Below, in pieces: positions 46,874 through 54,566 of a DNA stretch of 64,000 nt. Origin of the DNA: Oceanicaulis sp. (GTDB taxonomy: Bacteria; Pseudomonadota; Alphaproteobacteria; Caulobacterales; Maricaulaceae); the NCBI GenBank assembly GCA_040112665.1, contig CP157796.1, positions 1,118,813-1,182,812 of the forward strand, read 5' to 3'. The position numbers and the translations under genes are program-made. Within the stretch, counting starts at the first letter, position 1, and every line of letters begins with the position of its first letter. The notes beneath the pieces were generated by a model. The model ran no database searches. It saw only the letters and a list, made by a program, of their open reading frames with translations, and was not told where the DNA came from.

Positions 46874-47319
46874 GGCTCGTCCTCCCCGCCCGCGTCAGCC
46901 TCGCGCGGTTCGGCGGGCGTCGGCCTGAGATCGGCTTCGCGGGGCAGGCCGTCCGCCGGCGCCGGCGCGTCTTCCTCGGCGCGGATCTCGTAGGCCCGGC
47001 TGGGGGTCAGCGTTCCCTCGCGCCAGCCCGCCTGCACGGTCGACCGCATCGCCGCGTCGATGCCGGGCCCGCGCGCGAGCCAGGCCGCGTCGCGCACCTC
47101 GATCGCCTCGCGCACCTCTTCGGGCCGGCGCTTCAGGCGCGGGCCTTCGTCGGAGCGGGCGGCCCACAGCGCTTCTGCGCTGGGCGTGTCGGTGTCGCTG
47201 ACGAAGTATGCGAACAGCAGAACCAGCACGGCCGCGATCGCGATCGCCGGAACGACCGTGAACAGAAGGATGTTGCGGACCGGGACGTCGTCGGCTTCGT
47301 GTGCGGGACGATCAGGCAT
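46870..47319 (-). CDS. Small membrane-anchored protein of the ACIII operon
   Basis: A 149-residue protein with one N-terminal transmembrane helix (NILLFTVVPAIAIAAVLVLLFAYFV). A charged periplasmic part follows (KRRPEEVREAIEVRDAAWLARGPGIDAAMRSTVQAGWREGTLTPSRAYEIRAEE) and then a Pro/Glu-rich tail. No CxxCH, no known motif. It overlaps actF by 8 bases and sco by 4, so it is expressed with the complex. It might be an accessory subunit or assembly factor for ACIII or the oxidase; this is inference. Confidence 0.7.
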   Translation of the reverse strand: MPDRPAHEADDVPVRNILLFTVVPAIAIAAVLVLLFAYFVSDTDTPSAEALWAARSDEGPRLKRRPEEVREAIEVRDAAWLARGPGIDAAMRSTVQAGWREGTLTPSRAYEIRAEEDAPAPADGLPREADLRPTPAEPREADAGGEDEP

Positions 47320-48340
47320 GGGCCGCCTCCCGTCTGCGCCGGCTGGAATAGACGAGCGCGCCGAGCCCCGCGAAGAGCGCCAGCCAGCCGGTGAGCGCCG
47401 CCCACCAGCCCGGCGTGGGATCGAGATCGGGCGCGGTCCGCCAGATCGTCTCCAGCCCCACGCCCACCGCCACCCCTCCGGCGGTCGTGACCAGCCCGCG
47501 CGAGCGCTTGCGGACCGGGCGGATCAGAAGCAGGAAGGCGCGCGCGAAGAGCATCGCGTAGACGAAGATAACGATCAGCCAGACGCCCTGATTGCGCGCC
47601 AGGAACCACTCGGCGTAGCGCGGCAGATCGCCCGACCAGATGATCAGATACTGGAAGAAGGCGTGATAGCCCCATAGCGCGCAGGCGCCGAACAGAAGCC
47701 AGACCGGCCGTCCGGCCACGGACTCCGCCTCGTCGGTCGTCAGCACGCGCGCTGTGATCGCCACGCCCAGCGCGGCCGCCGCCTGGCCTGCGATGACGTA
47801 GAGCCCGAAGATCGTGGAGTTGAACGCCGCATCGAGGCTCATCGAGATGTCGAGCGCGAAGAAGCTCGCCGCCAGCGTGACCGGGATGGCGACGAGCCCG
47901 GCGACCGGCTGCGAGCCGAGCCGGCCCGTGGCCAGCGCGAGCGCCGCGCCCGACAGGATCGCCAGCCAGACGATTTGGCGCAGCGCGAACCAGAGCGGCT
48001 CCTGCCACGCGCCGCGCGGCTCGACCCAGTGCGCGGCGTCTTCGCCGGGGCTGATCCAGGGGTAGAGCTCGCCCAGCCCGAACAGGACCGGGATCACCCC
48101 CAGCGACAACACCGGCAGGGAGAGCAGCAGAAGCCGGATCGGCTGGGCGATCTTCTCCGTCCACGGACCGGGCGCGAGCGCCATGGTCAGCCCGGCGAAC
48201 ACCGCCCCGATCGGCGCGGCGATCAGGACGAGCCAGGCGGTCAGCCAGGCGCGCAGCAGCGCGGCGGGCTCGACCAGGGCGGCGAAGACCAGCCCGATCG
48301 CGCCCAGCACGAAGATCAGAGCGGCGACGATCCGGGTCAT
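47312..48340 (-). CDS. actF: Alternative complex III subunit ActF (NrfD-like)
   Basis: A 342-residue integral membrane protein with about ten helices, the second NrfD/PsrC-type subunit of ACIII. Seen: ALVEPAALLRAWLTAWLVLIAAPIGAVFAGLTM, FALDISMSLDAAFNSTIFGLYVIAGQAAAALG, GYHAFFQYLIIWSGDLPRYAEWFL and NQGVWLIVIFVYAMLFARAFLLL. ActC and ActF form the membrane core that oxidises quinol. The ATG at 48340 overlaps the actE stop. Confidence 0.9.
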   Translation of the reverse strand: MTRIVAALIFVLGAIGLVFAALVEPAALLRAWLTAWLVLIAAPIGAVFAGLTMALAPGPWTEKIAQPIRLLLLSLPVLSLGVIPVLFGLGELYPWISPGEDAAHWVEPRGAWQEPLWFALRQIVWLAILSGAALALATGRLGSQPVAGLVAIPVTLAASFFALDISMSLDAAFNSTIFGLYVIAGQAAAALGVAITARVLTTDEAESVAGRPVWLLFGACALWGYHAFFQYLIIWSGDLPRYAEWFLARNQGVWLIVIFVYAMLFARAFLLLIRPVRKRSRGLVTTAGGVAVGVGLETIWRTAPDLDPTPGWWAALTGWLALFAGLGALVYSSRRRREAAHA

Positions 48341-49086
48341 GGGGCGCCTCCTTCCATCGCGGATGGACGCTCGGCGGTCCCTGCTCGCCCACCCGTCGGC
48401 ACGACGCCGGAGACGTCGCGCGCCCCCCACCCCGACCCTCCCCCGAGGGGGAGGGAGGGGCGAAGCGGGACCGTCGTGTTGTCACTTGACGCGCTTTCGG
48501 GACCGTCGCTGGCGGGTCCGGGCGTGTCCGGATCGACCGCCCCTCCCTCCCCTTGAGGGGAGGGCCGGGGTGGGGTGAAGGCGGCCGGCTCGGCGCCGGC
48601 CGCATCCAGCGGCTCGATCCGCGCTCCCAGGCGCTGCAGCGCCTGCACGTAGGCGGCCACCGCCCAGCGGTCCTCGGGGGCGACGCGGTTGGCGTAGGGG
48701 TACATCACCCCGTAGCCGTTGGTGATCACGGCGACGACATATTCCGGCGCGGCCTGCCTCAGGCGCTCGGAGTGGTAGCTCGGCGGGGCGGGATAGCCGC
48801 GCGCGACGATGATCCCGTCGCCGCGCCCGGTCCGCCCGTGACACAGCGCGCAGACCCGGTCGTAGACGACCTGGCCGCGCTCGATCAGCGCCGGGGTGAG
48901 CTCGGGCCGGGTTTCAAGGATGCGCAGGCGTTCCAGCGTGCCGCGCGCCACCGCGCCGTCGGGCGGATGCCGGCCCAGGGCGGCGGTTTCCGCCTCCCAG
49001 GTCTCGAGCTTTTCCTGCTCGATCATGCGCTGCTCGCAGGCGGCGAGCGTCAGCGCGGCGGCGAGGATGAGCGCGATCCGGCTCAT
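48337..49086 (-). CDS. actE: Alternative complex III cytochrome c subunit ActE, with repeat-derived tail
   Basis: A 249-residue lipoprotein (signal ILAAALTLAAC) with one c-type heme motif, CALCHG (CxxCH), and a distal Met in YGVMYPYANRV. ActE transfers electrons from ACIII to the acceptor cytochrome. The conserved domain ends at about residue 165. Residues about 169-221 (TPPRPSPQGEGG ... SLPLGGGSGWGAR) are the translation of the palindromic repeat at 48425-48577, so the gene has gained about 80 C-terminal residues by repeat insertion. Overlaps actD and actF (ATGA). Confidence 0.88.
   Translation of the reverse strand: MSRIALILAAALTLAACEQRMIEQEKLETWEAETAALGRHPPDGAVARGTLERLRILETRPELTPALIERGQVVYDRVCALCHGRTGRGDGIIVARGYPAPPSYHSERLRQAAPEYVVAVITNGYGVMYPYANRVAPEDRWAVAAYVQALQRLGARIEPLDAAGAEPAAFTPPRPSPQGEGGAVDPDTPGPASDGPESASSDNTTVPLRPSLPLGGGSGWGARDVSGVVPTGGRAGTAERPSAMEGGAP
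48425..48577. repeat. Palindromic C-rich repeat inserted in the actE coding region
   Basis: Inverted arms: CCCCACCCCGACCCTCCCCC at 48427 onward and GGGAGGGCCGGGGTGGGG ending at 48577, each with an inner CCCTCCC/GGGAGGG stem, about 80 bases apart. Same architecture as the pair at 20218-20337. It stays in frame with actE. Confidence 0.85.
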
Positions 49087-49607
49087 GAGCCCGCCTCGTG
49101 CATGGCGGCGGGGCCAGTGCGTTCGAGTGCGGCTTTCGCCTCCGAGAATTGCGGATCGCGGGCGAACACGGCCAGGAAGAAGCGGTCCTCGCTGGCGCGG
49201 GAGAACCCCTCCACGCCGAACAGCGGATGGTGCAGCCGGGGCAGCTCGGTGGTCCTGAACAGGCCGATCACCGCGCCTAAGCAGCCGAACAGCACGCCGA
49301 GCTCGAAGCTCGGCACCATGAAGGCCGGCCAGGAAAACAGAGGCCGACCGCCGACATTGAGCGGATACTGAAACACGTTCTGGCCCACCGTGATCGCCAT
49401 GCCCAGCGTCAGCCCGAACAGCGTGCCGCCCAGCGCCCACAGGTCGACACGGCGGTTCTTCAGCGGCTGCAGCGGCTCCAGCCCCTCGATCGGCATGGGG
49501 GCGTAGGCTTCCATCGCCTCGAAGCCCTCGCGTTTCATCGCGGCGACCGCCTCGGTCAGCGCTTCGGGCTTTTCGAACTCGGCGAGAACGGCGAAGGGCT
49601 GGCTCAT
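49083..49607 (-). CDS. actD: Alternative complex III subunit ActD (DUF3341)
   Basis: A 174-residue DUF3341 protein: FAVLAEFEKPEALTEAVAAMKREGFEAMEAYAPMPIEGLEPL on the soluble side, then two helices, DLWALGGTLFGLTLGMAITVGQNV and PAFMVPSFELGVLFGCLGAVIGLF, and an FAVFARDPQFSEAKAALE end. It is a peripheral-plus-membrane subunit of ACIII. The ATG at 49607 overlaps the actC stop; the longer open frame extending to 51122 is a shadow of actC. Confidence 0.92.
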   Translation of the reverse strand: MSQPFAVLAEFEKPEALTEAVAAMKREGFEAMEAYAPMPIEGLEPLQPLKNRRVDLWALGGTLFGLTLGMAITVGQNVFQYPLNVGGRPLFSWPAFMVPSFELGVLFGCLGAVIGLFRTTELPRLHHPLFGVEGFSRASEDRFFLAVFARDPQFSEAKAALERTGPAAMHEAGS

Positions 49608-51019
49608 CGCGGCCCCTCCGGTTCGCCGCGCTCGACTGGATCGTCGGGATGGTGGACGACCTCCTTGATCTCGAAGATGGAGATCATCGGCAGGAAGCGG
49701 ATGAACAGGAAGAACAGCCAGCCGAACAGGCCGATCGAGCCTAGAAACAGTGTCCATTCCCAGAAGCTCGGCCAGTAATCGCCGAAGCTCGAGGGCAGGT
49801 AGTCGCGCGCCAGCGCGGAGACTACGAGCATGTAGCGCTCGCACCACATGCCCGCGCTCACCGCCAGCCCCACGAGGAAGAGGACGAGCGGGCTGCGCCG
49901 GAAGCGGGGAAACCAGAACAGCTGGATCGAGGCGAAGTTCAGGACGATCGCGCCCCAGTACGCCCACGCCCAGGGACCGAACAGCCGGTCTACCGCGGTG
50001 TTGCGCTCGAAGCTGTCGGAGGAATACCACGCGCCCCACAGCTCCAGCACGTAGCCGTAGCTGGTCATCAGGCCCGAGACGAGCAGCATCACCGCGATCA
50101 TCGACAGGTGCCGGTCGTTGATCAGGTGCTGCAGCCGGAAGCCCGAGCGCAGCAGCACCGCCAGGATCGCCACCACCGCGAAGCCCGAAAACACCGCGCC
50201 GAGCACGAAATAGGGCGGGAAGATCGTGGTGTGCCAGCCGGGTATCGGACCGCCGGCGAGCAGCATGGACACGCCTGAATGCACGCTGACCACCAGCGGC
50301 AGGGCGAAGCCGGCGAGGATCAGATAGCTGCGCCGCCAGCGCGTCCAGCTGGTCGTCGAGCCTTTCCAGCCCATCGCCAGCACGCCGTAGAGCACCTGGC
50401 CGAACCGGTCGCGCGCCCGATCGCGCAATAAAGCGAGGTCGGGCAGCATGCCGACATACCAGAACATCAGCGAGACCAGCGCGTAGCTGGTGATCGCGAA
50501 GATGTCCCACTCCAGCGGGCTTCGGTATTGCGGGCCCAGCCCCAGCTGGTTGGGGTGGGGGATCAGCCAGAACAGAAGATGCGGCCGGCCCAGATGCAGG
50601 ACCGGATAGGTCGCCGCGCAGATCACCGCGAACAGCGTCATCGCCTCTGCGAAGCGGTTCAGCGAGGTGCGCCAGGCCGCCCCGGTCATCAGGAGCAGGG
50701 TGGAGATCAGCGTGCCCGCGTGGCCGATGCCGATCCACCAGACCACGTTGGTGATCGCGAGCCCCCAGCCGACGGGAATGTTGATCCCCCACACCCCTAC
50801 GCCGCGGCTCAGCAGCACCACGATCGAGACCAGCCACAGCACCACGAGCCCTGAGCAGATCCCGAACCCGATCGCCCATCTCAGCCGGGTGGGATGGTTG
50901 AGCGTGATGCCGGCGATCTCCCGGCCCACCTCCGAGATGGTGAAGCGGCTGGAGACCGGCTGGCCGGGGCTGACCGCGGCTTCGGGGCCCTGATTGGCGG
51001 GAGTGTCGGCCGGGCTCAT
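49604..51019 (-). CDS. actC: Alternative complex III subunit ActC (NrfD-like)
   Basis: A 471-residue NrfD/PsrC-type protein with ten helices; WAIGFGICSGLVVLWLVSIVVLLSRG, VWWIGIGHAGTLISTLLLMTGAAWRTSLNRFAEAMTLFAV, HLGRPHLLFWLIPHPNQLGLGPQYRSPLEWDIFAI and DRHLSMIAVMLLVSGLMTSYGYVLELW are typical. ActC holds the likely quinol-binding site. Translationally coupled to actB and actD by ATGA overlaps. Confidence 0.94.
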   Translation of the reverse strand: MSPADTPANQGPEAAVSPGQPVSSRFTISEVGREIAGITLNHPTRLRWAIGFGICSGLVVLWLVSIVVLLSRGVGVWGINIPVGWGLAITNVVWWIGIGHAGTLISTLLLMTGAAWRTSLNRFAEAMTLFAVICAATYPVLHLGRPHLLFWLIPHPNQLGLGPQYRSPLEWDIFAITSYALVSLMFWYVGMLPDLALLRDRARDRFGQVLYGVLAMGWKGSTTSWTRWRRSYLILAGFALPLVVSVHSGVSMLLAGGPIPGWHTTIFPPYFVLGAVFSGFAVVAILAVLLRSGFRLQHLINDRHLSMIAVMLLVSGLMTSYGYVLELWGAWYSSDSFERNTAVDRLFGPWAWAYWGAIVLNFASIQLFWFPRFRRSPLVLFLVGLAVSAGMWCERYMLVVSALARDYLPSSFGDYWPSFWEWTLFLGSIGLFGWLFFLFIRFLPMISIFEIKEVVHHPDDPVERGEPEGPR

Positions 51020-53769
51020 CCATGACCCTCCCCGCCGTCTTCAGCCCGCGGCGAGACGCGCGCGAGATAGCTCGTGCGCGGGCGCACGCCGAGCTCGGCC
51101 AGAAGATCGTAGGCGCGCGCATCGGCCTTGTTCTTCGCCACCTCGGTTTCGGGCGCGGACTGGTCGCCGAAGACGATCGCGCTGGTGGGGCAGGCGGCCT
51201 GGCAAGCGGTCTCGATCTCGCCGGGCTCGATCGCCCGGTCCTCGCGGCGCGCGGCGATGTCGGCGGCCTGGATGCGCTGGACGCAATAGGTGCACTTCTC
51301 CATCACCCCGCGGGCGCGCACGGTGACTTCGGGGTTGCGCCTGGGCTCGGGATCGGAGGGCTCGCGGTCGGGCCAGTCGTGGAAATTGAACCGGCGGACC
51401 TTGTAGGGGCAGTAGGCCTGGCAGGTCCGCGTGCCGATGCAGCGATTATAGACCTGAAGATTGAGCCCGTCGGGCGAGTGCACGGTGGCGTTCACCGGGC
51501 AGCCCATCTCGCACGGCGCCTGCTCGCAATGCATGCAGGGCACGGGCTGGAAGACGATGTCGGGATTTTCGTCGGCGCCTTCATAGTACCGGTCGACCCT
51601 GATCCAGTGCATCTCCCGGCCCTTGGCGACCTCGTCCTCGCCGACGACGGACACGTTGTTCTCGCTCTGGCAGGCGGTCATGCAGGCATTGCAGCCGATG
51701 CACAGATCGAGATCGATCGTCATCGCCCATTCCTGATCGCCGTCGGTCCACCTGGGATACAGGGAGGATCCGTGGTCGAGACCGTGGTCGACCTTCCCGC
51801 CCGGCGGGACCGTTCGTACGAAATGATGGCCGTCCATGGCGTGGTGATGCTGGGTGGTGACGATCCGCGCTTGCCCGCCGCCGGGCCGCACCGATCCCGA
51901 AAGCCGGAAGGGGCGGCCGCGCTCGGTGAGCCGCCAGGCGTCATAACCCCGCCCCTCGCCATGCCCGGCGCCGTGCTTGCGGCCGTAGCCCACCGTCAGA
52001 CCGATCACGCCCGCGGCCAGGCCCGGCTGGATCGAGACGGGTGCGGACAATGTCCCGGCGCCGGCCGTGATCTCGACCATGTCGCCGTCCTGAAGCTCCA
52101 GCCTTGCGGCGTCCGCCGGGCTGATGCGCGCAGCGTTGCGCCAGACGGTCTTGGTCAGCGGCTTGGGCAGTTCCTGAAGCCAGATGTTTGCCGAAAACCG
52201 CCCGTCCCAGACAGACGGGTCGGGCGTGACGACGATCTCGAACTCGCCGTCCTCTTCGCGGGTCTCCGCAGCGATGTTCCGTATACGGAGCGCAGGGGCG
52301 GGCGGGGCGCTCACCGGCACGGCGCCGTCATGCACCGCTTTCAGCCAGCCCGCCTGCCCGCCCAGCGGCGCGTCCCAGGTCTCCCGCACGATGGCGAGAT
52401 CGTCGGCGGGGCCTTGCGCGGCGAGCCGGGCGAGCAGGCCGTGCAGGGTGAACAGATCCGCGCCCGGCCGCGCCAGAGGCTGGCAGATCACCGGCGTGCC
52501 GTCGGCGGCCTGACCGTCGCTCCAGCTCTCGTAAGGGTGGGCGAGCGGAGCGAACCAGTCTGCGAACAGGCTCGTCTCGTCGCGCTCGAAGCCCGCCGCG
52601 ATCACCGTGCCGGCGCGCCCGATCAGCGCGGCCATGTCCAGATCGCCCGGCGCGGCGTAGACCGGGTTCGCCCCGGCGATCAGCAGCGTGTCGACTTCGC
52701 CGGCCTCGAGCTCGGCCAGAAGCGTCTCGACGGGAAGGGTCTCGCCATAGTCGAGCACGGGGGCGGGCGGGGCGACATCGCCCAGCGCCTCCACCCGGTC
52801 GCGCAGCGCCGGGCTGAGCGCGTCTCCGGCCAGCACCTGCGCATCGCCGGCTGCGAGCGCCGCCCGCGCCGCATCGACGAACGATCGTTCGATTGATGAA
52901 AGCTCGCCGCCCTCGCCGATCAGCGCCGCCGCGACTGCATCGAGCCTTCCGGCCTTCACCGGCAGCCTCAGATCGCTGCGCGCGCCGGTCAGCGTGGGTT
53001 CGGGTTCGGCGACGAGGAGGCGGGTGACCGCGCCGGCTTCGCGCGCCGCGATCCGCGCCTGCGCCCAGCGCCGGGCCTCACAGGTCTGCAGCGGTCCGGG
53101 CCCAAGCGGGTCCGCGCCCAGGCTGATCACGCTGCGCGCGCCGGCCAGCGCAGGGGCCTGGGGCGGACCTTCGGGAAAGGCGGGCTCCCATTCCGTCCGC
53201 GCGGCGTCCGGATAGGCGGCCTGAAGCTGCTCGATCTGCCGGTGCAGCGTCGGCGAGGTCGACGCGCCTGTGAGGATCCTAAGCTTCGCCCCGGCCTTCC
53301 AGCGCGCCCGCGCGCCATAGAGCATGCGCTCGAAATCGGCGGGGCTGGCGATGCGGTTCTCCCGGCGCAGCGCGGTCGCCCGGCCCGGATCGTAGAGCGA
53401 GAGGATCGAAGCGATGGTGAAGGGATCGGCTGCCCCGCCGCTGGCGGGATGGTCGGGATTGCCTTCCAGCGTCACCGGCCGGCCTTCGCGCACGGTGGCG
53501 AGCACGGGCTGGACGACGCCGGAAATCATGAACCCTGTCGCATACCGCCGCGCCTGGCTGGGCGTCACGCCGGCGGGTTCGCGTACGTAAGGCACGGCCG
53601 ATTGCGGCGGGTCTCCGCAAGCCGAAAGCGCGGCCATGGCCCCCAGGCTTCCCAGCGCCAGCGCCTCTCGCCGGCTCGCGCCCGTAGCGGAGGGTTCGGG
53701 CGCAGGCGCGTCCGGGGTCTCGCCGGGGGTGCGGCGCTGGATCGGGAGCGGCTTACCGGTGGCAGACAT
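51016..53769 (-). CDS. actB: Alternative complex III iron-sulfur subunit ActB
   Basis: A 917-residue fusion. The N-terminus has a Tat-like segment ASRREALALGSLGAMAALSACGD (RR) that also contains a lipobox-like LSAC. Residues 60-660 are a molybdopterin-oxidoreductase-like domain, which in ACIII carries no Mo. Residues 680-880 are a ferredoxin-type domain with four Cys clusters: CIGCNACMTAC, CMHCEQAPCEMGCPV, CIGTRTCQAYCPY and CTYCVQR ... CQAACPTSAI. It wires electrons between the membrane subunits and ActA/ActE. The ATG at 53769 overlaps the actA 3' end. Confidence 0.94.
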   Translation of the reverse strand: MSATGKPLPIQRRTPGETPDAPAPEPSATGASRREALALGSLGAMAALSACGDPPQSAVPYVREPAGVTPSQARRYATGFMISGVVQPVLATVREGRPVTLEGNPDHPASGGAADPFTIASILSLYDPGRATALRRENRIASPADFERMLYGARARWKAGAKLRILTGASTSPTLHRQIEQLQAAYPDAARTEWEPAFPEGPPQAPALAGARSVISLGADPLGPGPLQTCEARRWAQARIAAREAGAVTRLLVAEPEPTLTGARSDLRLPVKAGRLDAVAAALIGEGGELSSIERSFVDAARAALAAGDAQVLAGDALSPALRDRVEALGDVAPPAPVLDYGETLPVETLLAELEAGEVDTLLIAGANPVYAAPGDLDMAALIGRAGTVIAAGFERDETSLFADWFAPLAHPYESWSDGQAADGTPVICQPLARPGADLFTLHGLLARLAAQGPADDLAIVRETWDAPLGGQAGWLKAVHDGAVPVSAPPAPALRIRNIAAETREEDGEFEIVVTPDPSVWDGRFSANIWLQELPKPLTKTVWRNAARISPADAARLELQDGDMVEITAGAGTLSAPVSIQPGLAAGVIGLTVGYGRKHGAGHGEGRGYDAWRLTERGRPFRLSGSVRPGGGQARIVTTQHHHAMDGHHFVRTVPPGGKVDHGLDHGSSLYPRWTDGDQEWAMTIDLDLCIGCNACMTACQSENNVSVVGEDEVAKGREMHWIRVDRYYEGADENPDIVFQPVPCMHCEQAPCEMGCPVNATVHSPDGLNLQVYNRCIGTRTCQAYCPYKVRRFNFHDWPDREPSDPEPRRNPEVTVRARGVMEKCTYCVQRIQAADIAARREDRAIEPGEIETACQAACPTSAIVFGDQSAPETEVAKNKADARAYDLLAELGVRPRTSYLARVSPRAEDGGEGHG

Positions 53770-54424
53770 TGCAGCTGTCCAGCTCGCCGGGCGACTGCAC
53801 CCGCGCTGCGGCCATGAAGGAGACGAGCCGTCCGGTCTCGCCGCCATGAGGATCGGCGTGAGGGTCTGGATCGTACACGCGATCGAGCGGCACGAGTTCG
53901 CCTTCGGGATCGCGGTGGCAATCGAGACACCAGCGCATGGTCATCGGCTCGACCTGCTGGATCAGCGCCATGTCTGTCACGTCGCCGTGGCAGGTCGCGC
54001 ACGGCACGCCCGCGCCGACATGAACCGAGTGGTTGAAGTACACGAAGTCCGGCAGGTCGTGGACGCGGTTCCAGGCGATGGGCGTATCGGTCAGAAGGCT
54101 CTCGCGCACCGGCGCCAGCGGCTCGGCGGCGGTCCAGATCTGCGAGTGGCAAGCCATGCAGGTCTGGGTCGGCGGCAGACCGGCGCTGGCGGCGGTCTCC
54201 GCGCTGACATGACAGTTCACGCACGCGATCCCCAGCTCGCCGGCGTGGTGGCGGTGGCTGAACGGGACCGGCTGCTGCTCGGCGATCCGGAGGTCTGCGC
54301 TGAAATCGGTCGGCTGCACGGCTGTAAATGCGAGCACGGCGAGCGCGGCGGGTATGAGCCCCGCCAGCGCCGTCAGCCCCAGCCTCAGCCAGGAATCGGC
54401 GCTGCGGGTGAAAATCTGCGGCAT
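53753..54424 (-). CDS. actA: Alternative complex III pentaheme cytochrome ActA
   Basis: A 223-residue protein with one N-terminal helix (LRLGLTALAGLIPAALAVLAFTAV) and five CxxCH motifs: CVNCH, CMACH, CATCH, CLDCH and CNVCH, the pentaheme count of ActA. Several free histidines (FSHRHHAGELGIACVNCH, FNHSVHVGAG) can be distal ligands. It is the periplasmic electron-transfer subunit and the first gene of the 12-kb act-cox operon. The ATG at 54424 places the membrane helix near the N-terminus. Confidence 0.94.
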   Translation of the reverse strand: MPQIFTRSADSWLRLGLTALAGLIPAALAVLAFTAVQPTDFSADLRIAEQQPVPFSHRHHAGELGIACVNCHVSAETAASAGLPPTQTCMACHSQIWTAAEPLAPVRESLLTDTPIAWNRVHDLPDFVYFNHSVHVGAGVPCATCHGDVTDMALIQQVEPMTMRWCLDCHRDPEGELVPLDRVYDPDPHADPHGGETGRLVSFMAAARVQSPGELDSCNVCHR

Positions 54425-54492
54425 GCGCGGCGCGCGGCGTGCGTCCCCTGAGGCTTGGTGTCCTGATCGAACGCCGCCGCCTTCGCTTGGTT

Positions 54493-54511
54493 CCGCCTCG
54501 CCGCGAGGCGG
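54493..54511. promoter_or_regulatory. Perfect 9-bp palindrome in the actA / acylase divergent region
   Basis: CCGCCTCGC and GCGAGGCGG flank a single C. It lies 69 bases upstream of actA and 56 bases upstream of the divergent acylase gene. The tight spacing fits a dimeric regulator site better than an RNA hairpin. Regulator unknown. Confidence 0.45.
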
Positions 54512-54566
54512 TCTAAGCTCGTCGCAAAGCGCCGCAGGACGATAAAGACATCGGGGAGGCCCCTTC

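Noticed and set aside
49083..51122. A 679-residue protein spanning the actC region and actD
   Set aside because: Only the last 174 residues match a family (DUF3341); the rest is the actC gene read in the wrong frame. actD starts at 49607.
51016..53769. ActB as a formate-dehydrogenase- or DMSO-reductase-type molybdoenzyme
   Set aside because: The gene is embedded between actA and actC, and the fused domain with four Cys clusters is the ActB architecture; no molybdenum-ligand context is convincing.
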